Of a DNA stretch of 24,325 nucleotides, positions 7,785 to 15,437 are shown in pieces. Within the stretch, counting starts at the first letter, position 1. Each line of letters begins with the position of its first letter. The notes under the pieces were generated by a model. That model ran no database searches. It was not told where the DNA came from and saw only the letters and a list, made by a program, of their open reading frames with translations. This DNA is from Oscillospiraceae bacterium (GTDB taxonomy: Bacteria > Bacillota > Clostridia > Oscillospirales > Oscillospiraceae), in assembly GCA_016296635.1 (NCBI GenBank), contig JAEDIZ010000025.1:1-24325 (forward strand), read 5' to 3'. Both the position numbers and the translations under genes were made by a program.

Positions 7785-7812
7785 ATTCCAATTTGACAAA
7801 CTGATTAGCATA

Positions 7813-7892
7813 GTTTCAGTCCTAAAAGAGAGTTTCACTTCCCGTTTAATAGTTTCATTTCCAAGTGAAACCTTTTGAAACCATATGAAACC
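7813..7892. repeat. Phased array of GTTTCA and TGAAAC boxes
   Basis: GTTTCA starts at 7813, 7833 and 7853, exactly 20 bases apart. Its reverse complement TGAAAC starts at 7866, 7876 and 7886, exactly 10 bases apart, as three decamers CCNNNTGAAA. Six boxes in 79 bases are all in helical phase with their own group, and the two groups face each other. The gap is non-coding. This looks like a cooperative protein-binding site (recombinase accessory site, transposon end or operator); which one cannot be decided here. Confidence 0.75.
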
Positions 7893-7916
7893 GTATCATT
7901 ATTATCAAATGTTGCC

Positions 7917-7954
7917 AAAAAATCAGTCATGCCGTGTGGCATGGCTGATTTTTT
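7917..7954. terminator. Bidirectional terminator after the S51 gene
   Basis: AAAAAATCAGTCATGCC / GGCATGGCTGATTTTTT with a GTGT loop and one G-T pair. The A and T flanks allow termination on both strands. It serves the S51 transcript and backs up the one below for the mgtC strand. Confidence 0.85.
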
Positions 7955-8042
7955 CATGCAGATCGGAAGTGAACAGGACAGTAGACGATTGCTCTCAGTT
8001 CCATCAACTTCATTCGTACACGCTTGGCATTTGTCCATCAGA

Positions 8043-8076
8043 AAAGGCACCATTCTGTTGCCAGAATGGTGCCTTT
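8043..8076 (-). terminator. Terminator of the antiporter-mgtC operon
   Basis: Perfect 15-base arms AAAGGCACCATTCTG / CAGAATGGTGCCTTT around TTGC. Read on the - strand it lies 35 bases after the mgtC-like stop and ends in TTTT. Confidence 0.85.
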
Positions 8077-8111
8077 CGCCGGTTCCGATATCTCGTTGCA
8101 AATTTACATAA

Positions 8112-8825
8112 TCATTGCAATTCATCGATATAATACACATAATCCAAGCATCGAAGCGCTTCAATGATTTCTCTGTGTGTTTTGTATTTTTTCAATTCTG
8201 CGCTGGAAATCGAAACGGCAACCGAATACACACTGAGTCCGGAATGTGTATAGGCAGGGTTCGACTCGATCTCGTCGATCACCAGTCCAAGCCGCCGAAG
8301 CGTTGTCACAAAGTCCTGCAGATTGTACTTGCTCTTCAGTTCCAAATGCAGTTCAAAATGATTGGAACGGTCCTTGAGATACCGTTCAAAGGCCGGGAAC
8401 CAGCTCAGACAGCACAAAAGTGCCAGGAAACCGATCAGCGCCAGCGTATAAAAACCTGCACCGATTGCCAGTCCAAGCACGCCGCAGACCCAAAGTCCGA
8501 CAGAGGTCGTCAGACCCTTGATCTGACTTTTTGAGCTGTAGAGAATCGAATTGCTCGAAATGATGGCAATGCCGATCACAACTGCCGCCGAAAGGAACGG
8601 CATCGCGGCATCTGAAATGACCGTATCGATCATCATGGCCGCCGTGCCCGCCATGGATACAAGAATAAACGTACGCAGTCCAGCGGCATGGCGCTTGCTT
8701 GCGCGTTCGCAGCCGATGATCGCGCTGCAAAGCACAGACAGCCCGATGCGCAGCAGGATCGCCCCGATACCCATCTGTACAGCCCAATCGCCCAACAGGT
8801 TTGCCAAAGGATCCGTCATCTGCAT
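8112..8825 (-). CDS. MgtC/SapB family membrane protein (divergent)
   Basis: A 237-residue membrane protein starting at ATG 8825 (a second ATG two codons on is possible) behind GAGGAGGAGATAAG. Residues about 18-140 form the MgtC membrane domain with four to five segments; RIGLSVLCSAIIGCERASKR, then HAAGLRTFILVSMAGTAA, and the GLTTSVGLWVCGVLGLAIG segment match the family. Residues about 155-237 look like the C-terminal ACT-like domain. The usual VSGIGFLGAG segment reads VIGIAIISSNSIL here, a marked departure. MgtC proteins are tied to magnesium limitation and membrane energetics. One base separates it from the antiporter stop, so the two are coupled and a joint role in ion balance is inferred. 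Confidence 0.85.
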   Translation of the reverse strand: MQMTDPLANLLGDWAVQMGIGAILLRIGLSVLCSAIIGCERASKRHAAGLRTFILVSMAGTAAMMIDTVISDAAMPFLSAAVVIGIAIISSNSILYSSKSQIKGLTTSVGLWVCGVLGLAIGAGFYTLALIGFLALLCCLSWFPAFERYLKDRSNHFELHLELKSKYNLQDFVTTLRRLGLVIDEIESNPAYTHSGLSVYSVAVSISSAELKKYKTHREIIEALRCLDYVYYIDELQ

Positions 8826-8826
8826 C

Positions 8827-10278
8827 TTATCTCCTCCTCATTTTTCTTCCGGTCGGCATAAAGCCGCCATAGTCTGTCTGTTCCTGCGCCGCCTTCGTAA
8901 AGGCAAGCTCCTCCTCCGAGGGGTCGATGTTGTGGGCGGGCAGCTCCTGCTGGATTTTCTGAATTCTTTCGATCAGAAGCTCCAGTTCTGTCTTCGGCGG
9001 TTCGTCCGCCGCCGTAGGCTCCACCTGCACCAGATCCTCCAGCTTCTCAGAATACGATCCCGACAGATACAGAGCGAGCTTCGCACACGCCGGGCCGATC
9101 AGCTCATACAGCACAGAGGACGCCAGAATGATCGTCTGCAGATCAGATCCGATCTCACCGCCCAGCGTTCTTGCGCCAAGCGCCGCAAGACCGATGGCGA
9201 CACCTGCCTGCGGAATCAGCGCGAGACCCAAATAGTTTCGCACTTTCGGATCTTTTTTTGTTAACGCGCACCCTGCCCAGCTGCCTGCATATTTTCCTAT
9301 AATCCGCACCACAAAGTAAAGTACACCAACCGCAAGCAGCGGCACCGAGCCCATGGAATTGCCGGAGGATACCAGCGCACCCAGCTTGAAGCTGATGCCG
9401 GATCGGACGAAAAACAGCAGCAGGATCGGCGGAGAAAAATAGTTGAGCTGCTTGAAGAGCTTATCATCATCCGTCACATTGATGTAGACCATGCCCATGG
9501 ACATACAGCCCAGCAGCGGAGAAACGTCCAGCACCGCGCAGACGCCGCAGAATGCGAAAAGCACCGCGATGGAAACGATCAGTCTGTTGTCCTTGGAACG
9601 GTTTCGGAACAGCAGCTTCAGCAAAATCCCAAAAAGACCGCCGAGCACCAGTACCGCCAAATTGATCAGCATCGGCTTCAAAACGGCTGAGAATCCGGAC
9701 ACACCGCTTCCCATGGAAGAAAGCGCCACGGAAATTGCAACGGAATAGGCAACCAGGCTGACTACATCATCCAATGCAACGACCTGCAGCAGCGTATCCA
9801 CAAAATCCCCGTGCGCTCTGGTCTGACGGATGGTCATCATGGTAGATGCCGGCGCCGTTGCGGATGCAAGTGCGGCAAGCACCATGGAAAACGCCATCGG
9901 CAGGCCAAGGATCCAGTATGTGACCGCAAAAACCAGCACAGACGCAAACAGCGCTTCGAGCACCGTAATCAGGATCACTTTCCATCCGTTTTTCCGCAGC
10001 ACATCCAAACGAAAGAACTCGCCGACACTGAACGCAATAAACGCCAATGCGACATCCGATATAAAATCCATTCCGGAAACGATCGCTTCCGGAATCAGAT
10101 TCAAGCAATATGGGCCGATAAGAATTCCTGTTAAAATATATGCCGTTACATTGGGCAGCCTCGCCAGCTTTGTCAGCCGCGTCATCAGGAAACCGAGAAA
10201 CAGCATCATGGAAACAGACAGGATCACCGGCGCGACCGGAGACTGTTCAGCCAGCCTCTCATAAAACACGTTCGACAA
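8827..10278 (-). CDS. Cation:proton antiporter (CPA2/KefB-type)
   Basis: A 483-residue integral membrane protein with about 12-13 hydrophobic segments in residues 15-400 (Na_H_Exchanger domain). Family motifs include LPNVTAYILTGILIGPYCLN at 41-60, the unwound-helix region SATAPASTMM at 139-148 and VVALDDVVSLVAYS with Asp170-Asp171, the expected ion-binding acids. The C-terminal 75 residues are charged and cytosolic (LELLIERIQKIQQEL), with no TrkA-N domain, so it is not a full KefB/C. The start is TTG 10278, supported by AAAGGAGAGATACTGCT upstream. It is the first gene of a two-gene operon with the MgtC-like protein. Sodium or potassium exchange against protons is the likely activity; the ion is not known. 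Confidence 0.9.
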   Translation of the reverse strand: MSNVFYERLAEQSPVAPVILSVSMMLFLGFLMTRLTKLARLPNVTAYILTGILIGPYCLNLIPEAIVSGMDFISDVALAFIAFSVGEFFRLDVLRKNGWKVILITVLEALFASVLVFAVTYWILGLPMAFSMVLAALASATAPASTMMTIRQTRAHGDFVDTLLQVVALDDVVSLVAYSVAISVALSSMGSGVSGFSAVLKPMLINLAVLVLGGLFGILLKLLFRNRSKDNRLIVSIAVLFAFCGVCAVLDVSPLLGCMSMGMVYINVTDDDKLFKQLNYFSPPILLLFFVRSGISFKLGALVSSGNSMGSVPLLAVGVLYFVVRIIGKYAGSWAGCALTKKDPKVRNYLGLALIPQAGVAIGLAALGARTLGGEIGSDLQTIILASSVLYELIGPACAKLALYLSGSYSEKLEDLVQVEPTAADEPPKTELELLIERIQKIQQELPAHNIDPSEEELAFTKAAQEQTDYGGFMPTGRKMRRR

Positions 10279-10310
10279 AGCAGTATCTCTCCTTTGAGTA
10301 TGATTTGTTC

Positions 10311-10338
10311 ATTATACCCAAATCCGCTCAAAAATCAA
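10311..10338 (-). promoter_or_regulatory. Sigma-A promoter of the antiporter-mgtC operon
   Basis: On the - strand, TTGATT (10338-10333), a 16-base spacer and a perfect TATAAT (10316-10311). The -35 lies inside the T-rich side of the upstream terminator hairpin. Confidence 0.65.
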
Positions 10339-10373
10339 GGTTTTTCTTGAAAGCTGCACACTTTCCTTGATTT
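10328..10373 (-). terminator. Terminator downstream of the phosphatase-family gene
   Basis: On the - strand AAATCAAGG / CCTTGATTT arms with an inner GAAAG / CTTTC stem, then TTTTT. It ends the Lrp-led operon and overlaps the -35 of the next promoter. Confidence 0.65.
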
Positions 10374-10502
10374 CATGTCCGCGCCCATGCAGTTTGATCC
10401 AAGTTCGTTCGGAAAAAAAGCTCCGGAATCGACGTGCCGTCCTTTCCAGTCCATGACATCCGCGCAGAAAAAGTCGTTCTCCGACAGCAAAACCTGTTTC
10501 AT
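10335..10502 (-). CDS. Possible 55-residue protein at the end of the Lrp-led operon
   Basis: An open frame from ATG 10502 to a TGA in the terminator hairpin, starting 10 bases after the stop of the phosphatase-family gene. The predicted peptide begins MKQVLLSENDFFCADVMDW and ends KVCSFQEKP, with three cysteines and no membrane segment. The ribosome binding site is weak (GGAATGAGAAACAGCAC), so translation would rely on coupling. It may be a real small gene, a decayed remnant or chance. I see no known family. Confidence 0.3.
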   Translation of the reverse strand: MKQVLLSENDFFCADVMDWKGRHVDSGAFFPNELGSNCMGADMKSRKVCSFQEKP

Positions 10503-10512
10503 GTGCTGTTTC

Positions 10513-11817
10513 TCATTCCAGATTCAACAGTTCCGTCAGCGCCCGTCCGTCAGCGTCCGGAAGCGAAACATCAAGCAGTTTTGCATAGGTCGGTGCACCG
10601 TCCGTCAGGTTTGCATCCGCAAGCACCGCGCCCTTTTGGAAATCCGGGCCGCACCCAAGGAAGAACGGACGCGGGCCCTTGTCCGGATGGAAACCGTGGG
10701 ATGCCCTGTGAACGCCGTCGATTTCCATCGGCAGAGGCTGTACATAGTTTCCCTGCCAGCCGTCTGCAAATTTGGAATAGCCATCCGTTTCCAGCACAAA
10801 GCTGAAGGGGCCGTCCAAATGCTCCCGCTCTCTGACCTCTTCTTTCGTATAAACCTCAGAGAAGCCCCAAACGCCCTCGCGGCACATCTTTTGAAGCAGC
10901 TCAGCTACCTGCCTGTGCAGAAGCTCGTCCTCCGGATTCTTCAACACCACATAGGCGCTCAAGCCGGCAGAATAGCACCACGCCTTCCAGTCTGTGACTG
11001 TCCTATCTGCATTCAGCGTCACGAGCCCTTCTTTTACGAACACCGTGTTCAGCTTCACAAGGCGGGTAATATTGAGCTGTCCGTGGTCGGCAGTCACAAC
11101 GAAGTCCGTCTGCTCGAAAACGCCGGCGTCCTTTGTCGCTTCGATCAGCATGCCGAGCAGCTGCTCGCATTGCAGCAGACCAAGGGACACATTTTTTGAA
11201 AAAACGCCGGTACTGTGGCGGTAGGCATCGACATTGCCCGTATGAAGCATCAGCAGATCCGGCTGATAGCAGCGAATGATTCCGCAGGCGCAGCGGCAGT
11301 TAAAATAGGAACTGTCGGGATTTCTGCGGGGAACGCGCTGCCAGAGAATCGGTTTGACAACCTTCTCGAACACATCTTCAGAGGTACCGGAATCGCGGTA
11401 GGCCTGCGCAAAGGTGTCCCATGTGTATGGCTTTTCCGGCCAGATCTCATCCACGAGCCAGTCAATATTGGGATGGTTTCCCGTCACGGGCCAGCCCACG
11501 GCCGCCGTGGTCATCCCAGCCTCTTTGCATGCGTCGAAAATATCCTTTCCTCTTGCCGCAGATTTATAAAACTGCCACGGAAGATCCTCTTCGCCCACAT
11601 ACATGACGGTGTTGTTAAGAACGCCATGGTGTTCGGGATAAAGTCCCGTAGCCATAGTCGTATGGCAGGGATAAGTCAGCGTCGGATAGATACTCCGCAT
11701 ACGGTTGACCCGGGCTCCGTTTTCCAGCATCCATTGAAAGTTCGGAAGATGCTTCACTTCCTCTAGATCTTCAAACACCATGGCATCCATGGAAACCACA
11801 ATCAGTTTCTTTTTCAT
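10513..11817 (-). CDS. Alkaline phosphatase superfamily phosphodiesterase/pyrophosphatase
   Basis: A 434-residue metal-dependent hydrolase of the type I phosphodiesterase/nucleotide pyrophosphatase group. ATG 11817 is preferred over 11835 because AGAGGAAAAGTGAA precedes it. Metal and catalytic elements: Asp11 in VVSMDAM, the nucleophile Thr48 in YPTLTYPCHTTMATGLYPEH, NVDAYRHSTG at about 206-215, VVTADHGQ at about 242-249 and HGFHPDKGPRPFF near the C-terminus. There is no signal peptide, so it acts in the cytoplasm on a phosphodiester or phosphomonoester; the substrate is unknown. It is the last clear gene of the Lrp-led operon, separated from the amidohydrolase by a hairpin. Confidence 0.88.
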   Translation of the reverse strand: MKKKLIVVSMDAMVFEDLEEVKHLPNFQWMLENGARVNRMRSIYPTLTYPCHTTMATGLYPEHHGVLNNTVMYVGEEDLPWQFYKSAARGKDIFDACKEAGMTTAAVGWPVTGNHPNIDWLVDEIWPEKPYTWDTFAQAYRDSGTSEDVFEKVVKPILWQRVPRRNPDSSYFNCRCACGIIRCYQPDLLMLHTGNVDAYRHSTGVFSKNVSLGLLQCEQLLGMLIEATKDAGVFEQTDFVVTADHGQLNITRLVKLNTVFVKEGLVTLNADRTVTDWKAWCYSAGLSAYVVLKNPEDELLHRQVAELLQKMCREGVWGFSEVYTKEEVREREHLDGPFSFVLETDGYSKFADGWQGNYVQPLPMEIDGVHRASHGFHPDKGPRPFFLGCGPDFQKGAVLADANLTDGAPTYAKLLDVSLPDADGRALTELLNLE

Positions 11818-11842
11818 TTCACTTTTCCTCTTCATACTGCAT

Positions 11843-11869
11843 CCCCGGAGCAGATTCTATGCTCCGGGG
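11843..11869. other. GC-rich intergenic hairpin between amidohydrolase and phosphatase genes
   Basis: Perfect 10-base arms CCCCGGAGCA / TGCTCCGGGG around a 7-base loop. On the - strand no T run follows, so it looks like an mRNA-stabilising or processing element rather than a terminator. On the + strand it is followed by T5 but no + gene lies upstream. Confidence 0.6.
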
Positions 11870-11876
11870 CCGATTT

Positions 11877-13043
11877 TTATAAAGTCCCGGCGTCAAGAAC
11901 AAACTGCGTAAAAGCAATGATTGCGTTCAGGATTCCGTCCTCATCGAGGCGGAAATCGTTGCAATGCGCCCGGGTATTGCAGCCCAGCGCATCGTTGCCC
12001 GTGCCGAAACGGAAAATAAAACCGGTTTTTTTCTGCGTGAACCATGAAAAATCCTCCGTGCTGCGGCGCGGCTCCAGATGCATCAGCTTCTCCGGCAAGA
12101 CTTTCTCCATGCTCTGCACAAACTTCTGCGTTGCCGCTTCGTCATTGTGCAGCGCCGGAGCGCTCATTTCCCAGTTGATCTCCACTCTGCCGCCGTATTC
12201 CTTCGCGATTCGCTCGCAGCAGGCCATACACTTCGTACGGATCCGGTCACGCATTTCCGCGTTGTAGTAGCGATGGGATATTTTCAGATCGCAGCGGTCA
12301 GCAATGACATTATGTGCCGTTCCGCCGTGGAAATAGCCGACAGAGAATACATAGAATCTGCCGTTCGCTTCTTCTTTTGCGATCTTTTTCATTTCGCTGA
12401 CGGCGTCGCCTGCCATGGCGATGGCATCAATGCCGAATTCCGGCAGCGTTGCATGTGCCGTCTTTCCGAAAAAAGTCATGGAAATGGGATCGCAGGCCGC
12501 CATATAATCACCGGCGCACCAGCCGATGGTACCCACGGGCTGGGCATTGTCGCAATGGGTGCAGATGACAAGATCCGTATCATCCACGGCGCCGTTTTCC
12601 ATCATCATCTTTGCACCGCTGATCTCACATTCCTCGCTGGGCTGGAACAGCAGCTTTACTCTGCAGGGAAGCTCCTTCTCCATGCGCTTAAGAACCCTCG
12701 CCACAGCCAGCAGCACGCCCGTATGGGAGTCATGGCCGCAGGCGTGCATTCTGCCCGGAATCTCAGAGCTGTAGGGCAGTCCGGTCTTTTCCTCCACGGG
12801 AAGTGCGTCCATATCGGCGCGGATGGCAAGTACCTTTCCGCTGCCGTCCCAATTCAAAAAACCCACAACGCTGCCTTTGCCGTATTCCTCCGTATAAGGA
12901 ATGCCGATGGCATCCAACTCACGCTCAACAATCGAAACGGTATTGTCCAAATCAAAGCCAAGTTCCGGATGGCGGTGGATCTCTCTGCGCAGCGCAACCG
13001 CATACGCAAAATCCTCTTTTGTTACGATTTCCTTTGCGTTCAT
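11877..13043 (-). CDS. M20 family amidohydrolase (N-acyl-amino-acid/peptide deacylase)
   Basis: A 388-residue zinc peptidase of the M20D group (hippurate hydrolase, N-acyl-L-amino acid amidohydrolase, IAA-amino acid hydrolase). Visible elements: LRREIHRHPELGFD at 18-31, LAIRADMDALPVEE at 72-85, the metal site MHACGHDSHTG with Cys102 and His104, PSEE with Glu137/Glu138, and His163 in ICTHCDN. The dimerisation insert includes FFGKTAHATLPE. The C-terminal ligand region reads NTRAHCNDFRLDEDGI, a variant of the usual LHSPxF pattern. It hydrolyses an acyl-amino bond. Its ATG overlaps the esterase stop (ATGA), with GGAGGATGCAGG upstream, so the two are coupled. Confidence 0.92.
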   Translation of the reverse strand: MNAKEIVTKEDFAYAVALRREIHRHPELGFDLDNTVSIVERELDAIGIPYTEEYGKGSVVGFLNWDGSGKVLAIRADMDALPVEEKTGLPYSSEIPGRMHACGHDSHTGVLLAVARVLKRMEKELPCRVKLLFQPSEECEISGAKMMMENGAVDDTDLVICTHCDNAQPVGTIGWCAGDYMAACDPISMTFFGKTAHATLPEFGIDAIAMAGDAVSEMKKIAKEEANGRFYVFSVGYFHGGTAHNVIADRCDLKISHRYYNAEMRDRIRTKCMACCERIAKEYGGRVEINWEMSAPALHNDEAATQKFVQSMEKVLPEKLMHLEPRRSTEDFSWFTQKKTGFIFRFGTGNDALGCNTRAHCNDFRLDEDGILNAIIAFTQFVLDAGTL

Positions 13044-13702
13044 CCTGCATCCTCCTCGGAGAAGATCTCCAGCACTTTCTTTGTAATTGCTTCAGCCATG
13101 GCGGCATGGCCTTCTTCGTTCAGATGGATTCCGTCAGTCGGCGGTGCCATGGCAATCTTTGAAGCATCGAGGAAATACACACCGAAATCCTCCGCAGCTT
13201 TTTCATATGCCGCCGAAAAGGCCTTCGACGTTTCATATTTCATTTTTCCGTTTTCCCGCAGCAGTGCGTAATTCGGATTCAGCGCACTCGGCGCCATAAG
13301 CAGAATTTTTGGCTTTCCGCGGAAAATCGGTTCCTCTTCCCCGTTGGTATAGGTTCCATTTGCCATAACGAGATGCCGAAGGAGGGCACGGATGCCGCGG
13401 CCAGCATCCTCCGGGTCAATATAGCTGATATCATTGATTCCAAGCGCAAGAATCATCAGATCCAGCGGATGCTGGGACACCAGAGAATATCCGAGGCTTT
13501 CCAGCCCGTTTCTGTAACGCTTGAGGGACGCGTCATAAATTGTTGTTCGTCCGTTCAGACCGTCTTCCAGCACAGTATAACCGTTGCCGAGATTCTTCTG
13601 CAAAATGCCCGTCCAGCGCGTATTCTCGTCATACCGCCTTCCCGTTCCGGGAATATATCCCCATGTAATCGAATCGCCGTAGCACAGAATTCGTTTCGTC
13701 AT
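13040..13702 (-). CDS. SGNH/GDSL-family hydrolase (esterase or deacetylase)
   Basis: A 220-residue SGNH hydrolase. Block I is CYGDSITWGY with nucleophile Ser11; block II glycine lies in EDGLNGRTT; block III is LALGIND with Asn90; block V is DGIHLNEEGH with Asp190 and His193. There is no signal peptide. The closest general type is the aryl-esterase/acyl-CoA thioesterase-I-like group, which cuts O-acyl esters of small molecules. It starts 17 bases after the aminotransferase stop behind GAGAGGGAAAG and overlaps the amidohydrolase by 4 bases. Placement between an aminotransferase and an N-deacylase suggests the pathway substrate carries both ester and amide acyl groups, which is inference. Confidence 0.88.
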   Translation of the reverse strand: MTKRILCYGDSITWGYIPGTGRRYDENTRWTGILQKNLGNGYTVLEDGLNGRTTIYDASLKRYRNGLESLGYSLVSQHPLDLMILALGINDISYIDPEDAGRGIRALLRHLVMANGTYTNGEEEPIFRGKPKILLMAPSALNPNYALLRENGKMKYETSKAFSAAYEKAAEDFGVYFLDASKIAMAPPTDGIHLNEEGHAAMAEAITKKVLEIFSEEDAG

Positions 13703-13719
13703 ATGTCATTCTTTCCCTC

Positions 13720-14880
13720 TCAACGTGCAAGCATAAAATCGCGGATGCGTTTCGTGCCTTCCAGAATCGTTTCCTCGGAAGTCGCAAAGGAAAGTCGGAT
13801 ATACTGACCGCTGCTGTTGCCGAAAGCCGTACCCGGCACCACGATGACTCTGGCTTTTTCCAGCAGTTCCATAGCAAAGGTTCTCGCATCCATGCCGGTC
13901 TGACTGATATCCACAAAGGCATAAAAAGCACCCTGCGGAGCAAAGCATTTCAGTCTCGGGATCTTCGCAAATTCTTCCGTGATCAGCTTTCTGCGGCGGC
14001 TGTAGGCATCCACCATCTCCTGCACCGGTGTCTGATCGGCGCGCAATGCCTCCAGCGCACCATACTGGGCGCTGGAATTGACGCAGGCCGCCACATTCTC
14101 CTGCAACTTGACCATGTTGCTGATCACATTCGCCGAGCCGAGTGCCCAGCCCACGCGCCAACCGGTCATGGCGTAGGTCTTGGAGAAGCTATTGACAATG
14201 ATGGTTCTTTCCTGCATACCGGGAAGCGTTGCAATACTGGTGACCTTTTCACCCTCATAGACAAGTGCGGAATAGACCTCATCGGAAATAACCCAAAGGT
14301 CATGCTGGATAGCGATCTCCGCCAGCTTTTCCAGCGCCTCGCGGCTTGCAATTCCGCCGGTGGGATTTGCCGGAGAGTTTACGATAAAGCCCTTGGTCTT
14401 TTCCGTGATCGCCGCTTCCAGGCGCTCTGCGTCTAGTGTAAAACTGTTGTCTGCAAAAACCGGAACAAATACCGGCTCTGCAGAGCAGAGCAGCACCTGC
14501 CGGGAATAATTCGTCCAGCTCGGATCGGAAACGATGAATTCATCGCCCGGATTGAGTATGACCATCATAGTCAGCATCAGCGCTTCCATGCCGCCGGCGG
14601 TAACAATAGCCTGCGATTGCGGATCATAAGAAAGGCCGTGGGTCTTTGCAGTCCGCTCGCAGATTGCCTGCCGCAGCGGAAGGATACCCGCATTCGGTGT
14701 ATATTTGTGCTCGCCGCGATAAAGTGCTTCCGCAGCCGCTTTCACGATATGCTCCGGTGTTTGGAAGTCCGGCTCACCGACGGTGAAGCTCACAACATCC
14801 TGCATTCCAAGGGCCTTGTTGAACATCTCACGAATGGGAGACGGGGTCACGCGTTTTGCCGCAACAGACAGTTCTTTCAT
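13720..14880 (-). CDS. PLP-dependent aminotransferase, class I/II (PatA/AspC-like)
   Basis: A 386-residue fold-type I aminotransferase. PLP-contact residues are in place: SPANPTGG with Asn172, VISDEVY with Asp200, SFSKTYAMTGWRVGW with the Schiff-base Lys234 and Arg242, and YIRLSFATS for the carboxylate-binding arginine. The N-terminus (RVTPSPIREMF, FTVGEPDFQTPEHI) is typical of the I-gamma group that includes aspartate and aromatic aminotransferases and PatA; the amino donor cannot be fixed. The start ATG 14880 has AAAGGAGAATCAGT upstream and overlaps the Lrp stop by 4 bases, pointing to direct control by that regulator. Confidence 0.92.
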   Translation of the reverse strand: MKELSVAAKRVTPSPIREMFNKALGMQDVVSFTVGEPDFQTPEHIVKAAAEALYRGEHKYTPNAGILPLRQAICERTAKTHGLSYDPQSQAIVTAGGMEALMLTMMVILNPGDEFIVSDPSWTNYSRQVLLCSAEPVFVPVFADNSFTLDAERLEAAITEKTKGFIVNSPANPTGGIASREALEKLAEIAIQHDLWVISDEVYSALVYEGEKVTSIATLPGMQERTIIVNSFSKTYAMTGWRVGWALGSANVISNMVKLQENVAACVNSSAQYGALEALRADQTPVQEMVDAYSRRRKLITEEFAKIPRLKCFAPQGAFYAFVDISQTGMDARTFAMELLEKARVIVVPGTAFGNSSGQYIRLSFATSEETILEGTKRIRDFMLAR

Positions 14881-15350
14881 ACTGATTCTCCTTTATTCAC
14901 TTCTAAATCCGGCAGCGGAACCGGTGAAAATTTATTCTGCATCAGGGTAATAAGGGTGTAGCTTTTGCTGATTCCCTTGTTCCGCTTCAGTTCCAGCAGC
15001 TTCTGCTCCAATGCATCTATGTCGGATGCGCAGATTTTCAGCAGGTAGTCATACTCCCCCGTCACCGCAAAGCATTCCAAAACATCAGCATCCTGCTGCA
15101 CATATTCCATAAGCTGACTGGCACTGGAAAACTGGCCCAGCACCACAAGCACAAACACAACGACCGGTTTTCCGACCTTCTTCGCATCGGTCAGCGCCGC
15201 CACGCGCGTGATCACGCCCGTTTCCTTCAATCTCGCAATGCGCTTGTTGATGGCAGGAATCGACAGATTCACGATCGGCACCAGTTCGGTTGCCGTAATA
15301 TCCGCATTTTCTGCCAGCAGGTGCAGCAGTTTCTTATCAATCTGATCCAC
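14877..15350 (-). CDS. Lrp/AsnC family transcriptional regulator
   Basis: A 157-residue regulator. The start is set at GTG 15350 because CTGGAGGCGTCTGC precedes it and VDQIDKKLLHLLAENADITA is the family's normal N-terminus; ATG 15371 would add seven residues with a weaker site. Residues about 1-60 are the AsnC winged helix (IVNLSIPAINKRIARLKETG, then VITR). Residues about 68-145 are the RAM effector domain, including FAVTGEYDYLLKI, which carries the ligand-pocket glycine motif. It is the first gene of a five-gene operon and probably controls it in response to an amino acid, as local Lrp proteins do. Confidence 0.92.
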   Translation of the reverse strand: MDQIDKKLLHLLAENADITATELVPIVNLSIPAINKRIARLKETGVITRVAALTDAKKVGKPVVVFVLVVLGQFSSASQLMEYVQQDADVLECFAVTGEYDYLLKICASDIDALEQKLLELKRNKGISKSYTLITLMQNKFSPVPLPDLEVNKGESV

Positions 15351-15385
15351 GCAGACGCCTCCAGTCTTCATTTCTCTCTGCTCAA

Positions 15386-15414
15386 ATTTTATGTCAAAGG
15401 CAAAAAAGAATCAA
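15386..15414 (-). promoter_or_regulatory. Sigma-A promoter of the Lrp-led operon
   Basis: On the - strand TTGATT (15414-15409), a 17-base spacer and TAAAAT (15391-15386), about 30 bases before the Lrp GTG. Confidence 0.7.
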
Positions 15415-15437
15415 GTATTTTGCCGATATGGGAGCAA

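Noticed and set aside
7813..7892. CRISPR-like reading of the GTTTCA/TGAAAC repeats
   Set aside because: Boxes are six bases, with 4- or 14-base gaps and opposite orientations; there are no 25-37 base repeats, unique spacers or cas genes.
7835..8164. Minus-strand frame containing a peptide starting MDKCQACTNEVDG with spaced cysteines
   Set aside because: It crosses two terminator hairpins and the GTTTCA array and has no ribosome binding site, so the cysteine pattern is probably chance.
10375..11199. + strand open frame of 274 codons
   Set aside because: Antisense of the phosphatase-superfamily gene; no start site signal and no domain.
11843..11869. Hairpin as a terminator for the amidohydrolase gene
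   Set aside because: No T run follows on the - strand, so it is listed as an intergenic hairpin only.
12078..13271. Long + strand open frame of 397 codons opposite the amidohydrolase and esterase genes
   Set aside because: It is the reverse shadow of clear M20 and SGNH genes, has no ribosome binding site, and its composition (many His, Cys, Arg) is that of an antisense frame.
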